From: an uncultured Burkholderiales bacterium
GTDB lineage: Bacteria > Pseudomonadota > Gammaproteobacteria > Burkholderiales > Burkholderiaceae_C
Length of the DNA: 64,000 bases
Reading direction: 5' to 3'
NCBI GenBank assembly: GCA_903896615.1
Contig: CAITYM010000020.1
Location: forward strand, 1-64,000
The first letter of the stretch is position 1. The number at the start of each line of letters is the position of its first letter. The translations under genes were made by a program, and so were the position numbers. The notes beneath the pieces are model-generated. The model was not told where the DNA came from. It did not search any database and saw only the letters and a list, made by a program, of their open reading frames with translations. This document shows, in pieces, positions 56,417 through 64,000 of the stretch.

Positions 56417-57150
56417 ATATTCAAGATGTAAAAGCGAACGCTTTTGCAATGCCTTTGACAAGTCCAGCATTTCCTCATGGTCCGTATAGATTTATCAAAA
56501 GAGAATTTCTTATCATTACATATCGAACAGATTTGGACGCATTGCGATCTGTGGTACCTGAGCCCCTAGAGATTCAAGAACCCTTGGTTAAATTTGAATT
56601 CATACATATGCCCGATTCAACTGGTTTTGGCTCTTATACAGAGTCAGGGCAGGTAATACCCGTGCGTTTAGACGGTGTTAACGGATCCTATGCACATGCC
56701 ATGTTTCTTAATGATCATCCACCAATTGCTGGAGGGAGGGAATTGTGGGGATTCCCCAAAAAATTAGCAAATCCCAAATTGGAAATTGAAATAGATACGC
56801 TGGTTGGAACGTTAGACTACGGAAAAGTTCAGATTGCTAGAGCAACAATGGGGTTTAAGCACAGAGAAGTAAACCCAGCTTTGGTAATGGCTTCGCTGGC
56901 TTCACCAAACTATCTTTTAAAAATAATTCCGCATGTTGATGGAACAGCGCGGATATGTGAATTAGTTAGATATTACACAACACATGTAAATCTTCAAGGT
57001 GCTTGGACTGGCCCTGCAACTCTTGAATTACATCCCCATGCACTTGCCCCAGTATCTGAATTACCAGTTTTAGAAATAATGTCTAGTTTACACTTTGTAG
57101 CTGACTTAACGCTTGGCTTAGGCGAGGTTGTTTACGACTATTTGAAATGA
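56413..57150 (+). CDS. Acetoacetate decarboxylase-family protein
   Basis: 245 residues. The active-site lysines align as Lys116 and Lys117 in [15 protein letters not shown], with Glu77 (GSYTESGQ) also matching the family. Adc forms a Schiff base with acetoacetate to yield acetone and CO2; this homologue may do that or act on a related 3-oxo acid. The start ATG overlaps the stop of the CoA-transferase gene, so they are translationally coupled. Confidence 0.93.
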   Translation: MNIQDVKANAFAMPLTSPAFPHGPYRFIKREFLIITYRTDLDALRSVVPEPLEIQEPLVKFEFIHMPDSTGFGSYTESGQVIPVRLDGVNGSYAHAMFLNDHPPIAGGRELWGFPKKLANPKLEIEIDTLVGTLDYGKVQIARATMGFKHREVNPALVMASLASPNYLLKIIPHVDGTARICELVRYYTTHVNLQGAWTGPATLELHPHALAPVSELPVLEIMSSLHFVADLTLGLGEVVYDYLK

Positions 57151-57344
57151 CGATTAACAAGAACCGCATCGCTATATATATGCTGTCTAGTGATCTTAAA
57201 TAACAAGATAACTATCAGCGTAAATGTTAATTTCAAGTTATATTTGATAGGTTACGTATTATTTAGTGAATAGACTAAAGTAAATGCTGAATAGATTGAT
57301 ATCTTCTGGGGCGTGATACTTAGTTACAGATGAATGTGTATATA

Positions 57345-58568
57345 TTAAAACACTGGGCTTATGAATATTTTTTTAGGGACTTGATCAGATGAAGAGTTTG
57401 AATTGCTTTTCAAGGATTCAGACTCCATGCGCGCTTTTCTTAGTTGCTCTTCAAGATTATTCCTGGACTGGGTCTCAATCTTCAGCCTTTCCTCCGTAGC
57501 CGCAAGCACTTTGTCTTTTTCTCGCTTCTCTTTCTCGAGTCGATCAAGTTCTTTTTGTTTTAATGCATCTGCTTGTTTTAGAAGTGCTTCGTTTTCAGAC
57601 TGTTTGGAAGAATCTTGATTTTGACGCAAGTTTGCTGAAGCCTGGTTTTGTAACGTATCAATCATTTTTTTAGCGACTGTTACGAAAGATCCGTTTGGAA
57701 ATTGATTTATGTATCCTTGGTAATCCTCAATTTTTGAAGAAGTAAGGACGGATTCCCAAATTGCTATTTCAGTTAAAAGTTTTGTTTTTTCATTTTCTTG
57801 CTCTTGGCAGCCACCAAAACAGAAGTCACCTTCTAAACTACCCTCAGACCAGGGTTCTTGTCTGCCCTTGGATTTGTTTTTTACGGAGGACACCATTTGC
57901 TTTAACACTTGCTCAATGGGCTTGTGTATATCCATCAATTTGATTAGTTCTTCAGTGTAAAGTCCATTCCTTCCATCGCCGTCTTGAGCAACACTACCAG
58001 GCCTTGTCGAATAAGCTATTAATGTTCCAGATGGAGAATTTACCTTTGCCAGTCCTGCTGATAAAGAACGTGTTTTTCTTTCAAAAGGGTTATTTCGGCA
58101 AGCATCTAAGATAACAATGTTGGTGCTTGTTTTAGCTTCCTCTAGAATGTCCATCAACTGGTGTAGCGCTAAGCTTTGAATTGGAATATCTTCTTCAGAG
58201 GCGATATCAGCATCAACTACTGGGAAATAATTTTCTCCCCTCATTTGAAGGCCATGGCCAGCATAAAAAACTAGGGCAATAGAGCCGGGAGTGAGTTTTG
58301 ATTTGAATTCTCGGAGCATCGAGCCCACTTGCATAATTTTTAGGTTTTCTCTATAGACAACATCAAAGCCTTGTTGTTTGAGCTTTGCTGCAAAATCTTT
58401 TGAATCGTTCGTGGGATTTTTTAAGGGTGAAAGTTGATAGTTTGCATTACCAATTACTAAAGCGATTAATTTTTGCGGAGTGGTTGTCGTATTTTCTTGC
58501 TGTGCTGCAAACGAATCGTAACTAGTTAGAGTAAGAGCAAGGGAGATGATTCTTATAAATTTTTTCAT
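57345..58568 (-). CDS. Secreted caspase-family protein with C-terminal coiled coil
   Basis: 407 residues. Signal peptide MKKFIRIISLALTLTS..., cleaved near AFAA, so the protein is periplasmic or exported. The caspase-like (peptidase C14) domain (about 33-245) carries the catalytic dyad His105 in FYAGHG and Cys157 in LDACRNN. The C-terminal about 100 residues are a Glu/Lys/Leu-rich coiled coil (about 310-395) that may mediate assembly. The activating processing site is not visible. It is oppositely oriented to the second caspase of the window. Function of such exported caspases is not known to me. Confidence 0.9.
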   Translation of the reverse strand: MKKFIRIISLALTLTSYDSFAAQQENTTTTPQKLIALVIGNANYQLSPLKNPTNDSKDFAAKLKQQGFDVVYRENLKIMQVGSMLREFKSKLTPGSIALVFYAGHGLQMRGENYFPVVDADIASEEDIPIQSLALHQLMDILEEAKTSTNIVILDACRNNPFERKTRSLSAGLAKVNSPSGTLIAYSTRPGSVAQDGDGRNGLYTEELIKLMDIHKPIEQVLKQMVSSVKNKSKGRQEPWSEGSLEGDFCFGGCQEQENEKTKLLTEIAIWESVLTSSKIEDYQGYINQFPNGSFVTVAKKMIDTLQNQASANLRQNQDSSKQSENEALLKQADALKQKELDRLEKEKREKDKVLAATEERLKIETQSRNNLEEQLRKARMESESLKSNSNSSSDQVPKKIFISPVF

Positions 58569-58803
58569 TGGTTATTGTGTATTTATAAATACCTCGTAAA
58601 CTTCCTTATCATTTTAACAAAATTAAACTTTAATTAATGGATAACAATTAATTCACCATACATAAATAATATTTTGTAATGATAAATAATACATGTAGTC
58701 AATTGGTTTAATATAATTCAACTATTTATTCTTGTATGAACAGTTTTAGGTAATTTTTGTCCCACCCATTTGTTTGCGCATTTAGCAAAGAAAATGAATT
58801 TAA

Positions 58804-59421
58804 TTAAAACTTTCTTACTAACTCCGTAATTTTGCAGTCTCCTACTCCCTTTGCTTTTGACTTGGTAATCATCTTTTTGAGGTAGCTTGATACGCCTGTT
58901 GACTCGTAGGTGAACGTGCCATTTAAGGAATTGATACTGAAATCATATCCATCATAAGTGAAGTTGATTTTTGTGTATTTATCTACTGGAAAAACCTCAT
59001 CGCCTTCGACAAATACTTTACGTAGTTTACCGATCTCATCTCTTTCGATATCGATTTGGGTGCTCATACCATCTGCGAAACAGGTTAAATGGTTTTTAGA
59101 GGGTTTATTTGAATTATCTGATTGTTGGTTTGCAATCTCCGTAATTAGAGTAAATTCAGAGGCTGGAAAACTTTTCACGCCGGAGCCGTCAATCATCTCT
59201 AATTTAACTTGCTCTCCTTCTCTGGACCAACATGCCTCAATTTTCTTATTGCCTGAAGCGTAAGTTGCATTACCTATTGGTTTTATACATGCGGCGTCAT
59301 TAGTTGTTACGAGTTCATTACTACCATTTGGATTTTTAAAAATGGCAGCTGACATCTTTTCCGCGTAAGTAAAACTAATTAAAAGTAACGATATTACAAA
59401 GCCAACCACATATTTAGTCAT
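58804..59421 (-). CDS. Hypothetical exported protein
   Basis: 205 residues with a typical signal peptide (MTKYVVGFVISLLLISFTYA, cleavage after TYA). The mature part contains four Cys (near residues 45, 64, 114 and 197) that could form disulfides, and no known domain. It sits 235 bp upstream of the caspase gene on the same strand and divergent from the plus-strand envelope operon, so it probably belongs to the same locus. Confidence 0.6.
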   Translation of the reverse strand: MTKYVVGFVISLLLISFTYAEKMSAAIFKNPNGSNELVTTNDAACIKPIGNATYASGNKKIEACWSREGEQVKLEMIDGSGVKSFPASEFTLITEIANQQSDNSNKPSKNHLTCFADGMSTQIDIERDEIGKLRKVFVEGDEVFPVDKYTKINFTYDGYDFSINSLNGTFTYESTGVSSYLKKMITKSKAKGVGDCKITELVRKF

Positions 59422-59768
59422 TTTGATATCCTTGATCGAGTAAGTTGAATTCTATAGCCAACCTTGATAGGGAAGAGTTCTGATAGCGGGTAAGGTGTAA
59501 AGATGTTGTTTTTCGTTTCCAAGTCAAGATAATTGGAGGTATGTAAAAATAAGTTGCTATTGGTGAGGGATTATGAGAATTCGGATCGATTTTTAGTACT
59601 TCTTGGCACCCAGTTACAGAGTTGTAATTGCTATTTAGCCTAATTAAGGATAATTTGAAGTTTTTTTAAGACACATATTTTTTCTTTCTTTTTGGGCCTT
59701 AAAATTACTTATCATAGTTGATAATACCCGGAGTACTTAAATATTAAATATTTGAGAGTTAGTTTTAA
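59422..59768. other. Non-coding region upstream of the caspase operon
   Basis: 347 bp of AT-rich sequence between divergent genes. A perfect six-bp palindrome, TTATCA / TGATAA around TAGT (59709-59724), lies 45 bases before the first plus-strand reading frame and could be an operator. Long T-tracts lie around 59661-59695. No coding frame is supported. Confidence 0.45.
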
Positions 59769-59954
59769 ATGAAATACGTATTCCTCACATTATTGATAAG
59801 TATCATTTGCGTTAGCTCAGACGCTATCGATGTAAATTTACATTTCTTGACTATACCTAGACTTTCTTCTGTTAGGGCTTTTATTTTTTCTACTGTCGTG
59901 AAGTCAGTTTTATCCACCTGCGATTCTGTTTTATCCGGTTTTAAATCTATCTAA
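59769..59954 (+). CDS. Possible small exported peptide
   Basis: 61 codons starting MKYVFLTLLISIICVSSDA, a signal-like hydrophobic N-terminus, ending 11 bp before the lipoprotein gene. It has no match I know, and the only support is the signal-like start and the position at the head of the operon. It may be a short leader or a chance frame. Confidence 0.3.
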   Translation: MKYVFLTLLISIICVSSDAIDVNLHFLTIPRLSSVRAFIFSTVVKSVLSTCDSVLSGFKSI

Positions 59955-59965
59955 AATAATTTTCT

Positions 59966-60469
59966 ATGAAAAAAATAACAAAACTGATTGTTACTGCTTT
60001 AATATTTTCTATTTATGCTTGTAGCTCAAACAACTTAGCTTCTAGAACAAGTGAGACATCAAATCAACTGAGCTTTGTAGATTTGAGCGCATTTGATAAG
60101 GATCTCTCAGCCTCACTTGGTGATAAGTACGAATCTGTAGATGTTGCGTTTTATGAGAAGGTAAGTCCTAATCAATTGCCCGAACGTCTACAAAAATGGA
60201 TGTCATCAGTAGAGCAATCAGGAGGGCGAGTAAATATTGAACCTCCTCCCGGTGAGGTGGCGCCAAAAGATCCATTCACTATTATTAGTCTGATAGCTTC
60301 TGCAATCGGAGGTGCTAAGAACTTTGCAGAATTCAAAAATAACAGAACCTACGAACCCGCCAAAGAAAGGGATGCTGTAATTTCATTGGAGCGAAACGCC
60401 AAAGGAGAGGTTGTTGTGTCTAAGGTACAGTTTGTAAAGCGTCACCTCAAGGATGGTGATAAAAAATGA
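59966..60469 (+). CDS. Lipoprotein of the caspase operon
   Basis: 167 residues. The N-terminus MKKITKLIVTALIFSIYACSS is a lipoprotein signal, with the lipobox Cys at about residue 19. The rest is soluble and charged, without a domain I can name. Its stop overlaps the start of the caspase/DUF4384 gene by four bases (ATGA), so the two are translationally coupled and probably act together at the envelope. Confidence 0.75.
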   Translation: MKKITKLIVTALIFSIYACSSNNLASRTSETSNQLSFVDLSAFDKDLSASLGDKYESVDVAFYEKVSPNQLPERLQKWMSSVEQSGGRVNIEPPPGEVAPKDPFTIISLIASAIGGAKNFAEFKNNRTYEPAKERDAVISLERNAKGEVVVSKVQFVKRHLKDGDKK

Positions 60470-62235
60470 AAGGTATAGGTTTAATATTCCTAATTTGCTC
60501 TTTAAGTTGTCTAGCCCAGCAAGCTCCTAATTCGCTTTCAAACAGACATGCGTTAATTATTGGCGTGTCTGAATATCAAAATCCTCAAATACCGACCTTA
60601 ACTGGTGTTCCTTATGATATGGATAGTGCCAAGAGGATTGCCTTGGCTATGGGGATACCAGAGGGAAATATTGAGTTTTTGAAAAATTCAGATGCAACCA
60701 AAGAAAACATTATTAATCGATTAGAGAAAATGGGAAACTCAGCTTCGGAGGGGGCTCGCGATTTCGTCTATTTTTCTGGACACGGTACTCGCTACCAAGA
60801 TTATTCGGCTGGTGGCTGTGTTGAGGGGCTATTCAGTTACGATGGTCAGGCAATTACCAACCTTGAGTTTGCTGCAGCTACGAAGAAGTTAATTGCAAAT
60901 GCGGACAAGGTCATCACAATGATCGACGCCTGTCACTCGGAAGGGGTTGTGCCGCCTAAGAGCTCAACTAGGTCTATTTCAATTGCTTTGACGCCTAAGT
61001 TTTTTTTGGGAAAAGCAGGTAGTGCAGATAGTGCTTGTGCAAAACCTGCAAATCAGAGAACCCGGGGTTTGATATCAGAAGCTACCAGAATGGGTGCATT
61101 GCAAGAAAATGTGGTTCAAATTACGTCTTCAAGGCCAGATGAGGTTAGTTTTGATGAACCAGGCAAGGGTGGCATTGCAACACAAGCTGTTAGAGATTGT
61201 TTGCTTGGTAGGGGTAAGGATATAGACAATTCGGGTGCGGTCTCCATAGCAGAGGTTCAGCAATGCGCACAAGAAATAATCAATGGAAAATTACAGAATC
61301 AAATTGACTATACGCCTCATCACGTAACTGTTACCGGTAACAGAAACCTGATTCCTGTTCAAAAACCTAAGCCACCAGAACTTATAACAGAAACGCCAAT
61401 TGTCACGTCAACTTCAGCGCAAGTAGTTGTTGGTCAGCAAAATTCAAAAATAGAAGGTCAACCACAGCCTGATAAAAGCCCTAGTCCTGAAAAGCCCGCA
61501 GATAAACCAACAGAGCAAATTGTTGCAAATTCCGCTCAAGGGCAAAGTACATCCGCTTATACCGCCCCAGCTGCTTTGCCTCCTACAAAAATAGAAGATA
61601 ACACATCTGCATTAACCGCTAACCAAAAACCGCAGCATCAGTCATCAATAGCTACATCATCAAATTTAGCGTCTGGACCTAGGCCATTTAAGGATAGGCC
61701 TGTTTCAATGGATAAGCCGTCTCAAATTGAACTTGAGTTAGCATCTATGGCGACCCTCAAGGATATTCAACAGCAGGGAAACCCTAAACGCCTAGTTACA
61801 GTTACATTAAGTAAGGCCAGCTTAAAAATTGGAAGAGATAGTCTCGACTTAACCATAAAATCAAATCATGATGGATTCGTCTATATAGTTTTACTTGGTA
61901 GCGATTCTAAAAGTTTTTACATTCTCTACCCTAATGGTCTAGATCAAAATAATCGAATTCATGCGGGGGAATCTTTGAGGGTTCCCAAATCTGATTGGCA
62001 AGTCTTGGCAAATGGTCCGGTTGGGACCGATAATTTACTCGTTATGGTTTCTGATAGTCCGCGAAAATTAAACGGACTAAATATGGCGTCCCCCACTGCT
62101 TCTGAGCCATTTACTTATGCCTTAAACGACATCGGTGGTAGAGGAGTGTTAATTGATTTCTTAACTGGATCCGGAGTCGATGGAAAATCAGAGAGCTTTG
62201 GATCTACCCTTGTTTCATTGAAGGAGATCAAATGA
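60466..62235 (+). CDS. Exported caspase-family protein with EF-hand-type loop and DUF4384-like domain
   Basis: 589 residues. Signal peptide (to about 18, LAQQ). The caspase domain (about 25-290) has catalytic His106 in YFSGHG and Cys156 in IDACHSEG. Within it, residues 252-263 (DIDNSGAVSIAE) fit the Asp-x-Asp-x-Ser-Gly-x-Val-Ser-x-x-Glu pattern of an EF-hand calcium loop, suggesting calcium dependence. A low-complexity Pro/Gln/Ser/Thr linker (about 300-425) leads to a DUF4384-like domain (about 445-540, with GFVYIVLLGSDSKSFYILYPN). Four-base overlaps with both neighbours indicate coupling. Confidence 0.9.
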   Translation: MKGIGLIFLICSLSCLAQQAPNSLSNRHALIIGVSEYQNPQIPTLTGVPYDMDSAKRIALAMGIPEGNIEFLKNSDATKENIINRLEKMGNSASEGARDFVYFSGHGTRYQDYSAGGCVEGLFSYDGQAITNLEFAAATKKLIANADKVITMIDACHSEGVVPPKSSTRSISIALTPKFFLGKAGSADSACAKPANQRTRGLISEATRMGALQENVVQITSSRPDEVSFDEPGKGGIATQAVRDCLLGRGKDIDNSGAVSIAEVQQCAQEIINGKLQNQIDYTPHHVTVTGNRNLIPVQKPKPPELITETPIVTSTSAQVVVGQQNSKIEGQPQPDKSPSPEKPADKPTEQIVANSAQGQSTSAYTAPAALPPTKIEDNTSALTANQKPQHQSSIATSSNLASGPRPFKDRPVSMDKPSQIELELASMATLKDIQQQGNPKRLVTVTLSKASLKIGRDSLDLTIKSNHDGFVYIVLLGSDSKSFYILYPNGLDQNNRIHAGESLRVPKSDWQVLANGPVGTDNLLVMVSDSPRKLNGLNMASPTASEPFTYALNDIGGRGVLIDFLTGSGVDGKSESFGSTLVSLKEIK

Positions 62236-62747
62236 AAAAAGTACTAGTCTTGTCTAGTTTGTTGATTGGATTTATGACTTTGGCTCAAAACCAAACTGCA
62301 GATAGAGTTGATCAGCCTATGAACTCAGCAAGTATCGATCAATTAGTAGAGAAGCTTGCTCCTGAGCCAGCGGTTAGGACAAGAAGTTTAAGAAACCTTG
62401 CTCCTGCACCTAAAAGTGTCGACTTAGTTATTCAATTTGATTTTGATTCTGCAAAACTACAAGCCGCTAGCAAACCACTATTGAATAATCTAGCAGCTGC
62501 AATGAAAACAGATCGACTTATGCAAATCAGCTTCAAAGTAGAAGGACATACAGACGCTAAGGGTTCTGAATCTTATAACCAACAACTCAGCCAAAAGAGG
62601 GCTGAGTCAGTAGTTACTTATATGGCTGAGCAAGGGATTGATAAATCAAGAATGGAGAGTGTAGGAAAGGGATTTAGTGATTTACTTTATCCAGATCGTC
62701 CTCAGGCTATGGAAAACCGTAGAGTAAGAATTACAACAGTCCAATAA
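62232..62747 (+). CDS. OmpA-domain peptidoglycan-binding protein
   Basis: 171 residues. Signal peptide (to about 21), a short linker, and a C-terminal OmpA/MotB domain (about 65-171): IQFDFDSAKLQAASKPLLNNLA, FKVEGHTDAKGSESYNQQLSQKRAESVVTYM, and ENRRVRITTVQ. The Asp and Arg residues that bind meso-diaminopimelate are conserved (HTDAKG, KRAESV). It should tether the operon's products to peptidoglycan. Its start overlaps the caspase stop, and the next gene begins five bases after its stop. Confidence 0.92.
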   Translation: MKKVLVLSSLLIGFMTLAQNQTADRVDQPMNSASIDQLVEKLAPEPAVRTRSLRNLAPAPKSVDLVIQFDFDSAKLQAASKPLLNNLAAAMKTDRLMQISFKVEGHTDAKGSESYNQQLSQKRAESVVTYMAEQGIDKSRMESVGKGFSDLLYPDRPQAMENRRVRITTVQ

Positions 62748-62752
62748 AAAAT

Positions 62753-63199
62753 ATGAAAAAAATCATTTTCAGCTGTATAGCTTCCTTTGCATTTTTGACC
62801 CACGCCGCACAGCCCTTGATGCTCGTTACGGTAGATGAGATGATTGAGTCCAACAAGGCGCCTCCACTATTTACTGCAAAAGCGATACCCGAAAAAGATG
62901 CGCCTGTCATTCAGATTATCAATCCTAAGATAGCGTCTACTGTTTCTTCTCCAACGCCAGTGGAGATTAAGTTTCAATCAGCTGATCAAAGTACTGTCAA
63001 GCCAGAATCATTTAAGGTTTTGTATGGTACGTTTCAAATAGATATTACTAAAAGAATTTTGAATGTTACAAAAGTAACTTCAGATGGCGTTTTAGTCCAG
63101 GCGGCAAATCTGCCAGCTGGAAAGCATAAATTAATATTAAACATTGAAGATAGCCAAGGCAGGTCGGGTTCACAGGTTGTCGAGTTTGAAGTGAAATAA
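62753..63199 (+). CDS. Exported Ig-like-domain protein, paralogue A
   Basis: 148 residues. Signal peptide (to about 18, THAA). The mature part is one all-beta domain (about 55-148): VIQIINPKIASTVSSPTPVEIKFQSAD, IDITKRI, LPAGKHKLILNIEDSQGRSGSQVVEFEV, with the end motif characteristic of bacterial Ig-like folds. The following gene encodes a clear paralogue. Function unknown; it is likely a structural or ligand-binding partner of the caspase. Confidence 0.7.
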   Translation: MKKIIFSCIASFAFLTHAAQPLMLVTVDEMIESNKAPPLFTAKAIPEKDAPVIQIINPKIASTVSSPTPVEIKFQSADQSTVKPESFKVLYGTFQIDITKRILNVTKVTSDGVLVQAANLPAGKHKLILNIEDSQGRSGSQVVEFEVK

Positions 63200-63231
63200 A
63201 GTTGGTTAACTTTGTATTGCGGAGTTTAAGT

Positions 63232-63663
63232 ATGAAACGTAATTTAATTTACACCCTCACTGTTTTTTTATCAGTTCAAACAGTGATAGCCGGCGAACTT
63301 ATTTCTGATGAAGAAAATCAACTGCCATCTCTCATACCACTTCGAACCCGAAGTATTTCAAGGGGCCCGGGTATAAAGGTGATTTCACCTGATCTGGATG
63401 CTACAACTAAATCGCCTGTCAATATCAAAGTTCAATTTGAAGCGCGAGGGGGATCTAAGATTGATTCATCCTCAGTTAAAGTGATATATTTGAAAAGTCC
63501 GAACATAGATATTACTCAAAGATTGAATACTGGTATTACAGAAAGCGGCATAGATTTTTCAAAGGCCGAAATACCACCTGGAAATCAAAGTTTGCAAGTT
63601 ATTGTGAAAGACAGTGATGGACGTGAAAATACCACTGTCCTTAACTTTACTATTATTAAATAA
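63232..63663 (+). CDS. Exported Ig-like-domain protein, paralogue B
   Basis: 143 residues from the ATG at 63232, with GGAG eight bases upstream; an earlier in-frame ATG at 63202 would add ten residues before the signal peptide. Mature domain: IKVISPDLDATTKSPVNIKVQFEARGG, IDITQRL, IPPGNQSLQVIVKDSDGRENTTVLNFTII. The alignment with paralogue A (ITKRI against ITQRL, LPAGKHKLILNIEDSQGR against IPPGNQSLQVIVKDSDGR) shows tandem duplication. The stop overlaps the next ATG (TAATG). Confidence 0.7.
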   Translation: MKRNLIYTLTVFLSVQTVIAGELISDEENQLPSLIPLRTRSISRGPGIKVISPDLDATTKSPVNIKVQFEARGGSKIDSSSVKVIYLKSPNIDITQRLNTGITESGIDFSKAEIPPGNQSLQVIVKDSDGRENTTVLNFTIIK

Positions 63664-64000
63664 TGAAATGCCCATATTGCTTATCTGAAGTTTTGGATGA
63701 GGCTTCTGTTTGCAGTAATTGCACAAAAGATATTTATTTATTCAAATCGTTAGTCTCTCAAATTGAAGGCTTGCAACACAATCTTAATGAATTTCCAGAC
63801 AGAAAAGCCCTAGAGGCAAAGATCTTTGAACTTGAAGCAATCATTCAAGAGCTTGAGCCACAAAAGTCACAAAATAATATTTCTCAAACCGTAATTGAAT
63901 TTGGACAATTTATCGTAGTTCCGTTGCTATTTTTGCTTTTGGCTCATTGGTCAATAACGATGGTATTTGATGCTAAGCTAATTTATTTAAGGGTGATTTC
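63663..64000 (+). CDS. Zinc-ribbon, coiled-coil membrane protein (partial at window edge)
   Basis: An open frame of at least 112 codons that runs off the right edge. It starts MKCPYC, and with a following CSNC (residues 3-6 and 17-20) forms a four-cysteine zinc ribbon. A helical Glu/Leu-rich segment (about 30-75) suggests a coiled coil. A hydrophobic helix (about 85-102, FIVVPLLFLLLAHWS) is a probable membrane anchor, so the ribbon is likely cytoplasmic. TAATG overlap with paralogue B shows it belongs to the same operon. Family not recognised. Confidence 0.75.
   Translation, partial: MKCPYCLSEVLDEASVCSNCTKDIYLFKSLVSQIEGLQHNLNEFPDRKALEAKIFELEAIIQELEPQKSQNNISQTVIEFGQFIVVPLLFLLLAHWSITMVFDAKLIYLRVI

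Noticed and set aside
1-64000. CRISPR arrays, insertion sequences and rRNA genes
   Set aside because: No spaced direct repeats of CRISPR type, no transposase or terminal inverted repeats, and no rRNA sequence were recognised.

Overview
The window looks like chromosomal DNA from a betaproteobacterium of the order Burkholderiales. The evidence is the block thrS-infC-rpmI-rplT-pheS-pheT-ihfA-merR-tRNA-Pro, two Bug-type (tripartite tricarboxylate transporter) substrate-binding proteins, a lysine/alanine-rich SWIB protein, and a KirBac channel. Base composition is moderate in the housekeeping centre and visibly AT-richer from about 36 kb onward. Genus and species cannot be read from the sequence alone.

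Layout. 0-3 kb: a minus-strand stress/envelope trio (DUF883, YqjE-like, YqjK-like) and a KirBac potassium channel in large non-coding stretches that carry two heptamer repeat arrays. 3.7-9 kb: acylating methylmalonate-semialdehyde dehydrogenase, a DUF4188 protein, a probable outer-membrane protein and a TPR/glycosyltransferase-like protein. 9-17.6 kb: bioB, a small unknown, modBC without modA, a lipoprotein with a charged tail, clpB with a heat-shock-type promoter, and an MFS transporter. 17.6-28.5 kb: a ThDP enzyme, the SWIB/H1-like protein, and the translation block, with infC starting at ATC and a strong terminator/attenuator before pheS. 28.5-36 kb: a mini AraC-type HTH protein, a CobW GTPase, an LVIVD-repeat protein, and a ring-hydroxylating dioxygenase alpha/beta pair between two solute-binding proteins, which suggests uptake and oxidation of an unknown organic acid.

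36-46 kb is a surface-structure island: an archaic (Csu-type) chaperone-usher pilus operon next to a two-partner secretion pair (TpsB and a 1002-residue TpsA exoprotein with beta-helix repeats and MBG/YDG-like domains). 46-54 kb carries a 2OG-Fe dioxygenase, a CsbD-like protein, a DUF5132/HMA/P-type ATPase operon with an unusual membrane motif, and katG. 53.8-57 kb is a ketone-body-type module: a short-chain dehydrogenase, a fused CoA-transferase and an acetoacetate decarboxylase-like protein.

57.3 kb to the right edge is the most unusual part. It has two different secreted caspase-family proteins, one with an EF-hand-type loop and a DUF4384-like domain, with a lipoprotein, an OmpA-domain protein, two tandem paralogous Ig-like secreted proteins and a zinc-ribbon/coiled-coil membrane protein that runs off the window. 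Tight spacing and start/stop overlaps indicate one translationally coupled envelope operon, and its overall role is not known to me.
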